Source: Closterium sp. NIES-65
Taxonomy: Eukaryota; Streptophyta; Zygnematophyceae; Desmidiales; Closteriaceae
Direction of reading: 5' to 3'
Assembly: GCA_948144175.1 (NCBI GenBank)
Contig: CANXME010000418.1
Coordinates: forward strand, 1,301,001-1,365,000
DNA length: 64,000 nt
Numbering within the stretch: the stretch's first letter is position 1; the number at the start of each line of letters is the position of its first letter. The notes beneath the pieces are model-generated. The model saw nothing but the letters and a program-made list of their open reading frames with translations. It did not search any database and was not told the DNA's origin. Positions 54,422 to 64,000 of this stretch are shown here, piece by piece. Both the position numbers and the translations under genes were made by a program.

Positions 54422-55539
54422 TGTTGGGCTGAAGTCAGGCCTAATTTTACCAGTGTAAATCACCCTGATACCCTGATAATCAGGGTGGTTTTTTATGGTC
54501 ACACTGATGGGCTAGGGTTTTTTTTTGGGGAGGTTGATTTACCCTGATGTGTCAGGTTTTTTTTGTAAGGCACACTGATGGCCAAGGGTTTACGGATCCC
54601 GTATCAAGTTTTACCCTGTAACGCGTAACCTACCCCCCCCCCCCCCTCCCCCCGGTTCACCCACCCCCACTTTCCCGTAACCTGGGATTCCACCAAGGCC
54701 ACTGAGGCCGGAATTTCGGCTTTGACAACTCCTGTGCTGGCACACAGAGGGCCACTATTGGCCAGGGTTACAGTTTCCTTGCTGGCACCGCCACCTCCGC
54801 TAGTTGGTATGTTTGTCAGACTTGACAACAAGGCCAGGTTGGCTGGAAACTTGGCTGACTGCAGCAACAATGACCACGATGAACAGCCTTGGGGCATGTC
54901 TGATGATGAGTAGGATCTGTATTGCGTGCAGCATTAAAAAAAACTGACCAGGCTTTACAATAATCTTACACTGATGCGACAGGGTAAATTTTTAGAAAGT
55001 TAAGAATACCCTGATGGGAAAGTTTTTCTATAGGGGGTCACACTGATAATCAGTTTTTTGAGCTAGGGGTACACTGATCTTAAGGGTATGTCAAATCCAA
55101 AAATTTGCCCTGGCTGAAGTGCCCTAGGATCTTTGTAGAGTTGAAGTCTGAGTAGAATTGTAGTAGCGGAAGCGTTTGAATGAAAGTACTTGAACCACCT
55201 TGCGCTAGTATGTGAGGGCAAAGTAAGTTGATTTAAACAAGCAAATACAAAGGTTTATATAAGAGTACAAGGAATACGAATAGATAAGTTAAAACCGTTT
55301 TGCTGTTGCGATTCGATACAGTGCGACTCGGGCAACTGCTCAATGTCGAGTCAGTTGTGTGTCCTTGCTGTCGCGCTATATTTGTCAAGTCAAAGGTCGC
55401 TGACCTTTGACCTTCTCGTAACCTCCAGGCGGTTACCCTAACCTCCGAGGGTTGACTCGCGATGCTTCGATTCGGACTGCTTCGCTAGTGTCTTGAGTTT
55501 CGACACGACAGAGGCGCTTAAGACTTATTATTCCCAACA
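54422..55539 (-). repeat. 3' LTR of element F, split by a hAT-like element
   Basis: Outer piece 54,422-54,435, inner piece 55,121-55,539. The inverted ends TGTTGGG/CCCAACA support both borders. Confidence 0.85.
54436..55112. mobile_element. Non-autonomous hAT-like DNA transposon 2
   Basis: 677 bp with a perfect 8-bp target duplication GCTGAAGT (54,428-54,435 and 55,113-55,120). Inverted ends are CAGGCCTAATTTT and CAGGGCAAATTTT (11 of 13). Subterminal zones are crowded with ACCCTGAT and CACTGAT motifs, including CCTGATAATCAGGG. No transposase frame is present. Inserted in F's 3' LTR, it is younger than F. Confidence 0.88.
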
Positions 55540-55613
55540 CTCCCCTTCGCTTCTGGAGTGTCGCTGATGGTGACGTGGCCTTGTCCGGTCAGCATCATGC
55601 AGTACTCGAACTT

Positions 55614-58310
55614 CTATTTTCCGAGTTTCTTGGTCAAATAATCGGCTGCCATCTCGGACGTGGGACATTTGGATAAGTCGAGTTTCCTTTTCTCGATCTC
55701 GTCCTTCAGGAAGAAGTATCGCAGAGCGATATGCTTCGTTCTGTTCGCGAATCCGCTTTTGTTGGCGATGCGAATTGCAGATTGGTTGTCGCAGAATAGG
55801 GTGAAGTTGGGTAACTCGGCTAACTTTGCTTCTTCCAGCAGCTCGCGAAGGTAGAGTCCTTCCTTGGTGGCTGAACAGAGGGCGATATATTCTGCTTCAG
55901 CTGAAGAGAGAGCGATTAGTTCCTGCTTACTCGACTGCCAGGAGATAGGTCCGATAGGCTCGAGACGATAGACGTAGCCAGTGCGAGAGCGCCTGTTATC
56001 AGAATCGCCGGCATGGTCAGCATCGACGTAGCCGATTAGTTTCGTCGTCGTAGCTTCGCCTTTGTAGTAAGTCAGGCCGATCGTCGATGTGCTCACGAAG
56101 TAGTGTAGTGCGCGATCGAGCTCTGCCAGATGCTTTGCTTCGGATTTCTTGAGATAGGTGGCGAGTTGGCTTGCGGAGTGGGATAGAGCCAGGCGACAGG
56201 TGACAGCTGCGAAGAGAAGGCAGCCCAGTTTCCTTTGGTAGTCTCGTATTCCGGCAGCTTTGAGTGGAGCGGAATTTCCCTTGTCGTTTCCTGCCGTGTA
56301 GCGGTATGGTGTGGCGATGGCGGTAGGTGTGAGTGAAAAACGTTTGGCGATGGTGTCGGCGTATTTCTCGGCGCTTAGGTAGATCGCATTTTCTTCTTCG
56401 CGGATGTTGAGCCCGAGGTACTGGGTCACGGTAGAAGAGACCGTGAGCGTGAGGTCTTTCTGCAGCTCCCCTTCGAACCAGGTGGTGACGTCGTCGGTGG
56501 AGCCGATGTAGAGCAAATCGTCGACATAGACGATCAGTAGAATGTAGTCTGCGCCTTTGGTGAGGCGGTACATTCCTTGGTTGTGAGGCAGTTGGCGGAA
56601 TCCGATGCGAGTGAGGCGGGTGTGTAGGTGCTGTTGCCACAGTCGCGGGGCTTGTTTGATTCCGTAGAGCGATTTCAGTAGTTGGCAGATCTGATTAGGA
56701 TTTCCGTGAGTGCCGTGTGGGAGTTCGACGAAGATTTCGGCGTCGACGGGTGCGTAGAGGAATGCGTTGGCAACATCAATTTGTCGCAGCTTCTTCTTCT
56801 TCATGGCGGCGACGGCGAGAAGGATTCGGAGAGAGGTATGTCGACTGACTGGGGCGAATGTTTCGGTGAAGTCTCGTCCTTGCTCCTGGTCGAATCCACG
56901 CACGACCCAGCGTGCTTTGAACTTCTCGATTGTGCCGTCAGCTTTCGTCTTGATGCGGAAGACCCATTTCCTGGTGAGAATGGTCTTGTTCGGTGCCACG
57001 CTTGCGGGAACGACCTTCCAGGTGTTGCGTTCCTCTAATGCTTTTAATTCCCTGTCCATGGCTTCACCCCATTTCTCCCTGTGTTCCCCCCCCAGAGCCT
57101 GCTGAACCGTCGCAGGCTCTTTAGGGAGCGTGCTGCCTGTGTTCCCGTGGACTGCGGTGACGAGACCAAGGATTTGCAGCCCAGTCTGTGAGTATCGGGG
57201 GAGTGTTGTATCCTCTAGATAAGCTGCTTCGTCTCCTGCTTCTGGATCGGGTATGAAATTTGGCCCTATCCTTTCTGCTTCATTTGTGTTGACTGTCGAA
57301 GGTGTTACGTAACCGTTGTCGGCGAAGTGATAGAAGACTTCGCCGTTGTTACTGTCGCGATGATTTTCTTCGTCCATGGGCACGTTGACGGAGCAGTACG
57401 GGAGAGGTCCGGCTTCTTCCGATGCGTTGTCGACGTTCTGTTCATCCCAGTCTGCTTCGTCCGCTGCTGAGGCGAAGGCTCGGTCACCACGAAAGCCACC
57501 TGTGATGTCCCGATTCCCGTGCAAGTTGGCAAGGTACGTCTGAAAGGTGAGTCGCTCGTAGAAGATCACATCACGTGCTGCTACTGTTTCCTTTGTGTGG
57601 ACGTCGAAGATTTTCCACGCGTTGTAATTTTTCTCGATGCCGAGGTGGAGTCCCCACTGTGCCCGTTGTGAAAATCTTCCCGCTCGTGCTTCTGGGGGTC
57701 TGTACTGTACCATGCATCCGAAAACTCGTAACATTCTTGTGCTGCCCAGCTTCCCTGTCCACAGCAGATGCGGTGAGGCGTTGTTCGGGAGTGACGACGA
57801 CGACAACAAGTTGTGCAGCATGACAGCATGGTCCATTGCTGCAGGCCACTGGTGGTTGGGTAGCCGCATGCCACGTAGCAGTTTGCGCATGCTGTTATGC
57901 AGAGTCCTGTTCATTCTTTCTGCTACTCCTTGCTGCTGATGTGCGTAGGGAAGGGAGAGGAGTTGCTTGATCCCTCTTTCCGCCAGGTACTGCTTGAAGC
58001 GCTGAGAGGTGTACTCTCCTCCGTCTGACTGGAAGCTTTTCAGTTGTGTTCCTGTTTCCCTTTCTGCTACTGGTAGCCAAGCGGCGAATGCTGCGAGTGC
58101 CATGTCGCGGCTGGGTAGGTTGCGATGCCAGACGTATCGAGTGGCGGCGTCGATGAAGGTGATCGTGTATTGTAGTTGACTTGTCCTGGTTCGCGATTGT
58201 AGAGGATGTCGCTGTAAACTTTCTCGAGTGGTGCGTATGCAGGTGCGCTTGGGTTGTGGTGAGAGGAAAACGGTCGATGGGGTAAGTCGGCTTCGGGGCA
58301 GATGAGGCAA
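55614..58310 (-). pseudogene. Integrase-RT-RNase H part of element F
   Basis: An 898-codon open stretch with the integrase core (FQSDGGEYTSQRFKQYL, SLPYAHQQQGVAERMNRT), RT (FAPVSRHTSLRIL, YGIKQAPRLWQQ, LIVYVDDLLY) and RNase H (YVDADHAGDSDNRRSRTGYV, FCDNQSAIRIA, HIALRYFFLKDE). Its length and order are normal for copia pol. It is one part of the broken element F. Confidence 0.9.
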
Positions 58311-60417
58311 GTCCCTCGTGCACGTTGAAGTTCTCTGCCGTCGAGTAGTAGTAGCGAATCCTTGTCTATAACTCCTGCTCGTATCGTGTTGTTTAACACC
58401 GTATTGCTTGGATGTCCTATGCGTGCGTGCCAGATGTCTTCAGGAGCGCGATGTCCGGGTGAGCGTTGGTACGCGTCAGAGTTGGAGTAGAAGTTGGCGA
58501 CGATGTTTGCGCTTCGGTGGACTTCTCGTTGAGTCGGGTTCAACTGTTGTGCGGGTGTTGGTGGTGTTTCGATGACTGGTGTCGTTGGTCCTGCTACTTC
58601 CGATGATGGTTCTGCTGCTGCCGATGATGGTTCTGCTGCTGCCGATGTTGTCTCTGCTGCTGCCAATGTTGTCTCTGCTGCTGTCGTTTGTTGAATCGTT
58701 GCTAATGCTCGTGTTCGTTCTGCTTCAGGGATGGTGTGCGAGTACCAGAAACCTCCTGGGCTGAAGTCGGGATCGAGATCCGGAGGATGAGTCCAGCCGG
58801 TGAAGTTGACGATGGCGTCGCTGTCTGCAGTGCCCAGGTCGGGGACGGAATCGAGGACGAAGACGTTATTCTTCAACACTGCTTTTCCGATGTAGAGGCC
58901 GCCCTTCCCGTGGTATAACTTAAACTCCTGGGTGGTGCTGTCGGCTTCCAAGTGGATGCCTTTCGCCATCAACTGGCTGACACTCAGTAAGTTGTAGCCT
59001 AGTCCCTCCGCGATAAGTACCTTTGACATGTGTAATATGACATTTGTTTCTCGTGACTGAAGCTGTACCGCTCCTTGTCGTCGTGTGCGCAGGTTCTGAT
59101 TGTTGGCGACCGTGATGACTACTTCTCGCTGGAGTCGATGTTCGCGTTGAACGAAGCGCCCGGAGGAGCACATGTGTTGTCCGCAGCAACTATCCAAGAA
59201 CCAAGTGTCTTGGCCAGATGGTTCGCTTTGAGCGATGGCGGCGTACGTCGGATTCGGCTGGAGTGATTCGCGGCGAGGCGTCCTGTTGTCGAGCTCTTCT
59301 TCCGGTGAGTAGTGGGGTGGTGACTTGGTTGTGCACGAATCGGTTATCTTCACCATGCAATTGACGATGCTTCTTGTTCCTTGTGCAGGTTGTCCAGTTG
59401 AAGTCGTTGAAGCTTGGATTGTGGTCGTCGGACTTGCTTGCGTTGAAGCAACTTGGGAGCTTGAAGGCCGGAGTTGTCGCTGTGGTGTTGTCTGACAAGA
59501 CGGGCAGTGCGTGCGAGGATGGCCCGAAGTCTTGCAGATGTGGCAGAACGGAGGTACTGTCTTTACTTGTTGTTGACGGTTGTTGTTGCCGTTGTATCGT
59601 CGCTGAGTGTGAAACGCAAACTCTGGTGCTAATGCTTTCTTCTTGTGTCTTTCTTCTTGCAGGTCAATGTCTTGCTGCTCAGCATGAATTTCGGCGCAGA
59701 GTGCCGCTTCGGAAATCCTCCCGTGTGCTCGTAATATGGCGCGAGTGGAGCGCCAGTGGGGGCCGAGACCGCCGATGACCACCGTGACAAAGGCGTCTTC
59801 TGAAATCGACCGCCGCATCGAAGAAGCTTGTCGCGCAGTTCGCGACAGCGGCTGATATAAGCCATGCCTTTCTCGCCTGGTTTCATTTCAATCGTTGTCA
59901 ACTGCGCCATTAACCTGCTTTGATTTACGCTGTCTGTTGCTTGATACAGGTTCTTCAGGTGGTTGTACGCGAGCTCCGCGGAGTTGCCGTAGCCTCGGTA
60001 AGTCGTGATGTTCTGCTGCTGGGTCGGGGTGATGTTCCTCAGCAGTATCGTGTACGCCATCATCGATTGATAAGTATATTGCTGCTTCTCATATTGCGTC
60101 CCGTTTGTTGGATATGGCAGGGACCCGTCGAAGAAGCCGAGAATCTGTGCTCCTTCCATCATCAGTTCGAACTCGAACGACCAGGTGAAGAAATCTTTGC
60201 CGTCGAAAGGCTTTGTCGTTTGTAGTTTTAAGACATCCGCGAATTGCGATTGAACTTGTAACGCATCCAATGCCCTTTCTTGTCCTGGTGCAGGTTGCAG
60301 TTGCGGCATGAAGCTGACGGAGCCACGCTGGGGCTCGTATGGCGCAAAGGTAGGCTGTTGTTGTTGTTGTTGAATCCCGCGTGCGTAGGATGAGCCATCG
60401 AGACTCATAGGCGTCAC
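58067..60417 (-). pseudogene. gag, protease and GAG-pre-integrase part of element F
   Basis: gag landmarks are FDGKDFFTWSFEFELMMEG and the helical UBN2-like region with MKPGEKGMAYISRCRELRDKL (printed here as consecutive parts), then a CCHC zinc knuckle. Downstream are the protease-like segment and the GAG-pre-integrase motif. An EPSSAAAEP-type repeat lies near 58,600-58,690. Overlapping frames show that the polyprotein is broken. Confidence 0.82.
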
Positions 60418-60460
60418 GTTGTTGTTGTTGTTGCTGTTGTTTGATTGCGCAGGTGCTCCT

Positions 60461-60597
60461 TGTCAGAACATATCTATAGCTTATACTGCTGTGTAGGCTG
60501 TAGTGGGGTATCCCATAGGGGGTACAACCCAGTTAGGGTTTCATATTTGTACTGCTTTCATTCATAGTTCATTCATTCCTGTTTTCCTATTATCACA
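60461..60597 (+). repeat. 5' LTR of element E (137 bp)
   Basis: TGTCAGAACA...TATCACA. Its middle (GGCTGTAGTGGGGTA, GGGTACAACCCA, TTAGGGTTTCATATTTGTA) is shared with the LTRs of C and, in part, B. Confidence 0.9.
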
Positions 60598-60639
60598 TGG
60601 TATAGAGCGGGTCCTACCTTAGGACCGTTGTCTGGGCCC

Positions 60640-60666
60640 ACCGACGCGCGCCCCGAGGCGCGCCCT
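60640..60666 (+). other. Post-primer-site hairpin of element E
   Basis: GCGCGCC-CCGA-GGCGCGC about 45 bases after the primer site, the counterpart of the hairpins in B, C and D. Confidence 0.6.
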
Positions 60667-60694
60667 TTTTTTTTTAGCGACCCCTCGGGTCGCC

Positions 60695-61500
60695 TTTTCA
60701 CTCGCGGCCCCGCCGCCTCCTCTGACGCGGCTTTGCCGCCTCCTCTGACGCGGCCCAGCCGCCTCCCTTGACGCGGCCCCGCCGCCTCTTTTAACGCGGC
60801 CCCGCCGCCTCCCTTGACGCGGCCCCGCCGCCTCCCTTGACGCGGCCTCGCCGCCTCCCCTGACGCGGCCCCGCCGCCTCCCCTGACGCGGCCCCGCCGC
60901 CTCCCCTGACGCGGCCCTGCCGCCTCCCTTGACGCGGCCCCGCCGCCTCCCTTGACGCGGCCCCGCCGTCTCCCCTGACGCGGCTCCGCCGCCTCCCCTG
61001 ACGCGGCCCCGCCGCCTCCATTCACGCGGCCCCGCCGCCTCCCCTGACGCGGCCACGCCGCCTCCTCTGACGCGGCCCCGCCTCTGCTGCCGACGGCCCC
61101 GCCGCTGCACTCTACGGCCCGCCGCTGCACCCTGCCGGCCCGTCGCTGCTCCTGCCGGCCCGCCGCTGCACCCTGCCGGCCCGCCGCTGCTCCTGCCGGC
61201 CCGCCGCTGCACCTACCGGCCCGCCGCTGCACCCATCGGCCCGCCGCCTCTTACGGCCCGCCACTTGCACCTGCCGGCCCGCCGCTGCACCTGCCGGCCC
61301 GACGCTGCACCTGCCGGCCCGACGCTGCATCTCCCGCCCGAGCCGCCCCAGCAGCCGAGCCGCCCGGGACCCGAGCTGCCCAGCTGCCGAGCCGCCCGGG
61401 AGCCGAGCCGCCCTGCGCCCGAGCCGCCCAGCCGCCGAGCCGCCCGGGAGCCGAGCAGCTGTGCACCCGAGCCGCCCGGTCGCTGAGCCGCCTTTCTGCT
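60695..61500 (+). repeat. Leader minisatellites of element E
   Basis: 60,695-61,085 holds about 17 copies of a 23-bp unit, ACGCGGCCCCGCCGCCTCCC plus TTG or CTG. 61,095-61,330 repeats GCCGGCCCGCCGCTGCACCT, and 61,345-61,490 a GAGCCGCCCGGGAGCC-type unit. Confidence 0.9.
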
Positions 61501-61590
61501 GACTGCACGACCTGCCCTGCCTGGTGAGCACTGTCCCACTGACACTGCGAGCTCTTTCCCTACTGCTTGCACTGCGTCGCTGTCGTCACC

Positions 61591-64000
61591 ATGGCTACCC
61601 CTAGTGTCCTAGCTTTTGACGCTGAGGGTCGCGCCATTGATTTTGAGGTCTGGTTAGACGACCTGCAGCTGTTCTTACAGTGCGACAGGGCTGACGACCT
61701 TTCTCTCTTTGACCTCACCTCTGGCGCCTCTCCTGCCCCTGCTGCTGATGCTGATCCCGCTGTCCGCTCTAAGTGGGCCACCCGCGATGCTGCTGCACGT
61801 CTTGCTGTGCGTCGCCACCTCCCTACCTCTGAGCGTGCGCACTTTAGTCCGTACAAGAGTGCTCAGACCTTGTACGACGCTGTAGTTGCGCGCTACTCCT
61901 CCCCTGCCACTGCTGCACTGAGCCGTCTCATGCTTCCCTACCTCTTTCCTGACCTCTCTGCCTTTCCCACTGTCGCTGACCTCATTACTCACCTCCGCAC
62001 TAGTGACACTCGCTACCGCGCCGCCCTTCCTGCTGAGTTCTGCGCTAAGAACCCCCCCCCCATGTACATCGCTCTCTACTACGTAGTCGCACGCCTCCCT
62101 GACTCCCTTCGCGTCGTCAGGGACCACTTTCTCGCAGTCTGTCCCACCACTCTCACCGTCGACCTCCTCGAGAAGGCCCTCCTTGCAGCGGAGAAGAGCA
62201 TAGTCGCTGTAGGTGCTTCTCGTGGTGACCCTCGCACCCCCATCTTTGAGGGGTGCTCTCCTTCCCCCTTGCTGCCCTCTGTTGCCTCTGCTGCTGCTGC
62301 CGACCTGCTTGGTCTTGAGTCGGTCGGCGCGGCGTCTGCCCCTAGTGGGAGACGTCGCTCCAGCAAGGGCAAAGGGGGCAAGGGCGCGGGTGGAGCTGGA
62401 GGGGGCGGTGGCGGTGGCGGCGGTGGCGGCGGAGGGAGTGGGGGTGGCGGCGGGGCTAGTGGCGGGGGTGGTGGTGGTGGTGGCGGCAGCAGCGGCGGAG
62501 ACGGTGGTGGTGGTGCCAGCGGTGGTGGTGGAGGCAGCGGCGGAGGTGGAGGCGGCGGAGGTGGAGGCAGTGGAGGCGGCAGCGGAGGAGGCAGTAGTGG
62601 TGGAGGAGGTGGAGCTGGTCGGGGTGGTACCCAGCAGCGTAGCGGCGGTGGTGGTGGCCAGCGCTCGCACCGGCAGCAGCAGCAGCGCTCGCGGGACATC
62701 CCTTCGCCTCAGCAGCTTCGTGAGTGGTACGCTGGGCGTCAGAGGGGTGGGGGTACTGGTCCCTGCACCTACGTTCTTCGTTCCGGCGACCGCGCGGGTG
62801 AGCAGTGTGGGGGTGCCCACGCCACCCAGCGCTGCTTTGGCCGCCTGACGGACGCTTGGCGTCAGCAGTTCCCTGGGGCTAGTGAGATCCCTCGCTGGGA
62901 TGAGCTTCTCAGGGCTGGTGTAGCGATCTTTGATCTTGATTTTGATGCTATCCTTACTGCTATGTATGTTGTGGATTATAGTGAGGAGAATGAGGGTTAC
63001 CGGTGTTTTCAGCCCGACCCGGGCATTGGTACTGCTGCGCTAGGTGCTTGTGAGGCTGCTGCTCTAGGTGCCAGTGCGTCTGCGCTCTCAGGTACTGGTG
63101 AGACTGCGCTCTCAGGTACTGAGTCGTCCTCGTCCTCCCTCACTTTCACACTTGACTCCGGAGCTTCTCGCTCCTTCTTTCGAGACCGCACTACCCTTTC
63201 GCCGCTCGCCAGGCCGGTTGCGGTCTCCCTTGCTGACCCCTCTGGGGGTCCTGTCCTGTCTCACTTCTCCACTGTCCTCCCGTGTCCGGCTGCCCCTTCG
63301 GGCACCCTGTCGGGTCTGTACCTTCCCTCGTTCTCTACAAACTTGGTGAGTGGAGCGGACCTGCAGGATGGGGGTGTTCACCAGTTCACTCCTGCGCGTC
63401 AGAGGGTGACCCACTGCACGGAGGCTCGCACAGGCCGACACCTGGCCACGTTCTCACGTCGGCCGGGGTCGAGTCTCTACACCCTGACCGTTGAGTCTCC
63501 TCCTGTCCCTGCGTCTGGTCAGGTGGCTGCGTCGGGTCAGGTACTTGCTGCTGCGTCCCGGTCAGGTCCTGAGTCTGCCCCCTGTTCTTGTCGCCTCCTG
63601 TCTCACGAGACTCTCCTGTGGCACCACCGTCTTGGCCACCCCTCCTTGCCCCGTCTTCGGAGCATGGCTTCCCGTGTCCTTGTCTCTGGTCTTCCCCAGT
63701 CTCTCCCTCCTCTCCCCTCCGGGCCAGGACCTTCCTGTGTCCCCTGTGTCGAGGGTCGCCTCCGGGCTACTCCTCACTCCTCCCACTTCCCCCCGACAGA
63801 GGCTCCCCTGCAGACGCTTCACATGGATGTGTGGGGCCCAGCCCCCGTCCGTGGGCAGGGTTACGAGCGCTACTTCCTGTTGGTGGTTGACGACTACTCG
63901 CGTTACACCACAGTCCTCCCCTTGCGCAGCAAGGGTGCGGTCACTGAGGTGCTGATCGACTGGATCCGCGAGGCTCGTCTCCAGCTCAGGAAGAGCTTCG
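61591..64000 (+). CDS. gag-pol start of element E (cut by window edge)
   Basis: Open from ATG at 61,591 (CACCATGG context) to the window end, 803 codons. It contains the gag helical domain (LQLFLQCDRADDLSLFDL), a ~85-residue poly-Gly/Ser linker (62,395-62,635), a Cys/His segment (C-x13-C-x3-H-x4-C, about 62,763-62,835), the protease motif LDSGASRSFF (about 63,150), GAG-pre-integrase WHHRLGHPSLP (about 63,620) and the start of integrase (LHMDVWGP, LLVVDDYSRYTTVLPLR). It would supply capsid, protease and integrase for its own movement and plausibly for short relatives such as B. Confidence 0.9.
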   Translation, partial: MATPSVLAFDAEGRAIDFEVWLDDLQLFLQCDRADDLSLFDLTSGASPAPAADADPAVRSKWATRDAAARLAVRRHLPTSERAHFSPYKSAQTLYDAVVARYSSPATAALSRLMLPYLFPDLSAFPTVADLITHLRTSDTRYRAALPAEFCAKNPPPMYIALYYVVARLPDSLRVVRDHFLAVCPTTLTVDLLEKALLAAEKSIVAVGASRGDPRTPIFEGCSPSPLLPSVASAAAADLLGLESVGAASAPSGRRRSSKGKGGKGAGGAGGGGGGGGGGGGGSGGGGGASGGGGGGGGGSSGGDGGGGASGGGGGSGGGGGGGGGGSGGGSGGGSSGGGGGAGRGGTQQRSGGGGGQRSHRQQQQRSRDIPSPQQLREWYAGRQRGGGTGPCTYVLRSGDRAGEQCGGAHATQRCFGRLTDAWRQQFPGASEIPRWDELLRAGVAIFDLDFDAILTAMYVVDYSEENEGYRCFQPDPGIGTAALGACEAAALGASASALSGTGETALSGTESSSSSLTFTLDSGASRSFFRDRTTLSPLARPVAVSLADPSGGPVLSHFSTVLPCPAAPSGTLSGLYLPSFSTNLVSGADLQDGGVHQFTPARQRVTHCTEARTGRHLATFSRRPGSSLYTLTVESPPVPASGQVAASGQVLAAASRSGPESAPCSCRLLSHETLLWHHRLGHPSLPRLRSMASRVLVSGLPQSLPPLPSGPGPSCVPCVEGRLRATPHSSHFPPTEAPLQTLHMDVWGPAPVRGQGYERYFLLVVDDYSRYTTVLPLRSKGAVTEVLIDWIREARLQLRKSF

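Larger units (their letters stand above)
54422..60460 (-). mobile_element. Ty1/copia element F (5' end beyond element E)
   Basis: Minus-strand copia fossil. Its 3' LTR (54,422-55,539) runs from TGTTGGGAATAATAAG to CCCAACA and is 433 bp once hAT-like element 2 is removed. A purine tract GAAGGGGAG precedes it. Coding order is gag (about 60,410-59,630), a CHICKTSGHPRTHC zinc knuckle, protease, GAG-pre-integrase (WHARIGHPS), integrase, RT (YVDD) and RNase H ending at 55,614. Only a small number of breaks is seen. Element E is inserted in the leader, so F's 5' LTR must lie to the right of the window. It is related to A in protein, not in LTR. Confidence 0.9.
60461..64000 (+). mobile_element. Ty1/copia element E, inserted in F, running off the right edge
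   Basis: 5' LTR 60,461-60,597, primer site TGGTATAGAGCGGG at 60,598 (initiator-Met type), leader with GC hairpin and 23-bp minisatellite, then gag-pol from 61,591. In protein it is the closest relative of element C in the window. The visible part looks whole, with no break seen up to the edge. RT, RNase H and the 3' LTR are outside. Confidence 0.92.

Noticed and set aside
55113-55539. First reading of F's LTR as ending at 55,120
   Set aside because: Recognition of the hAT-like insertion with its GCTGAAGT duplication moves the true LTR end to 54,422, giving proper TGTTGGG/CCCAACA ends.

Overview
The window looks like nuclear DNA of a green-lineage eukaryote, probably a streptophyte (charophyte alga or bryophyte). 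The reasons are a plant-type PEPRK/PPCK-like kinase, Ty1/copia elements primed by initiator-Met tRNA, GT-AG introns, a nuclear tRNA-Ile(AAU), and hAT-type elements. The taxon cannot be fixed from sequence alone. There are no bacterial, organellar or CRISPR features.

Region by region. 1-14,981 is a nested stack of LTR retrotransposon fossils. Copia element A (plus strand, cut by the left edge) has its 3' LTR split by copia element C (minus strand, 3,957-14,870, target duplication CAAAG). C in turn carries two short non-autonomous LTR elements, B (4,154-6,391) and D (12,935-14,187, target duplication CCGCG, LTRs identical as read). 15,048-16,101 is a non-autonomous hAT-like element. 16,387-19,028 is a two-exon Ser/Thr kinase gene (minus). 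23,132-33,440 is a 12-exon NOP14 ribosome-biogenesis gene (minus, 1,190 codons, all intron phases agree). 35,648-42,991 is a single-exon gene for a giant acidic 2,447-residue protein; 44,055-44,732 is a small neighbour sharing its N-terminal coiled coil. tRNA-Ile lies at 45,723-45,796. A lone plausible first exon lies at 45,885-46,119. 47,985-53,147 is a seven-exon gene for an RS-rich protein (minus, 505 residues). 53,731-64,000 is a second transposon cluster: a solo LTR of A's family, copia element F (minus) with a hAT-like element in its 3' LTR, and copia element E (plus) inserted in F's leader and running off the right edge.

The most unusual signal is in the host genes. Almost every intron of NOP14, the kinase and the RS-rich gene holds partial, decayed copies of the adjacent exon (called 'echoes' here), often with the splice site. 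The 3' end of the giant acidic gene is repeated the same way. Many duplication junctions carry a short palindrome of the form TTTTGAG-NNNN-CTCAAAA. In one case a 40-bp perfect palindrome sits exactly between two ~50-bp direct repeats. In another, a 66-bp unit containing a splice donor and this palindrome is repeated about twelve times. I know of no described element with this structure; it may be a fold-back micro-element or a repair signature that duplicates exon edges.

A second theme is that copia elements C and E and the short elements B and D share tRNA-iMet-type primer sites, and a GC-rich hairpin just after the primer site. B, C and D also share a TATGGGGG polypurine tract. This suggests that B and D were moved by the machinery of the C/E family.
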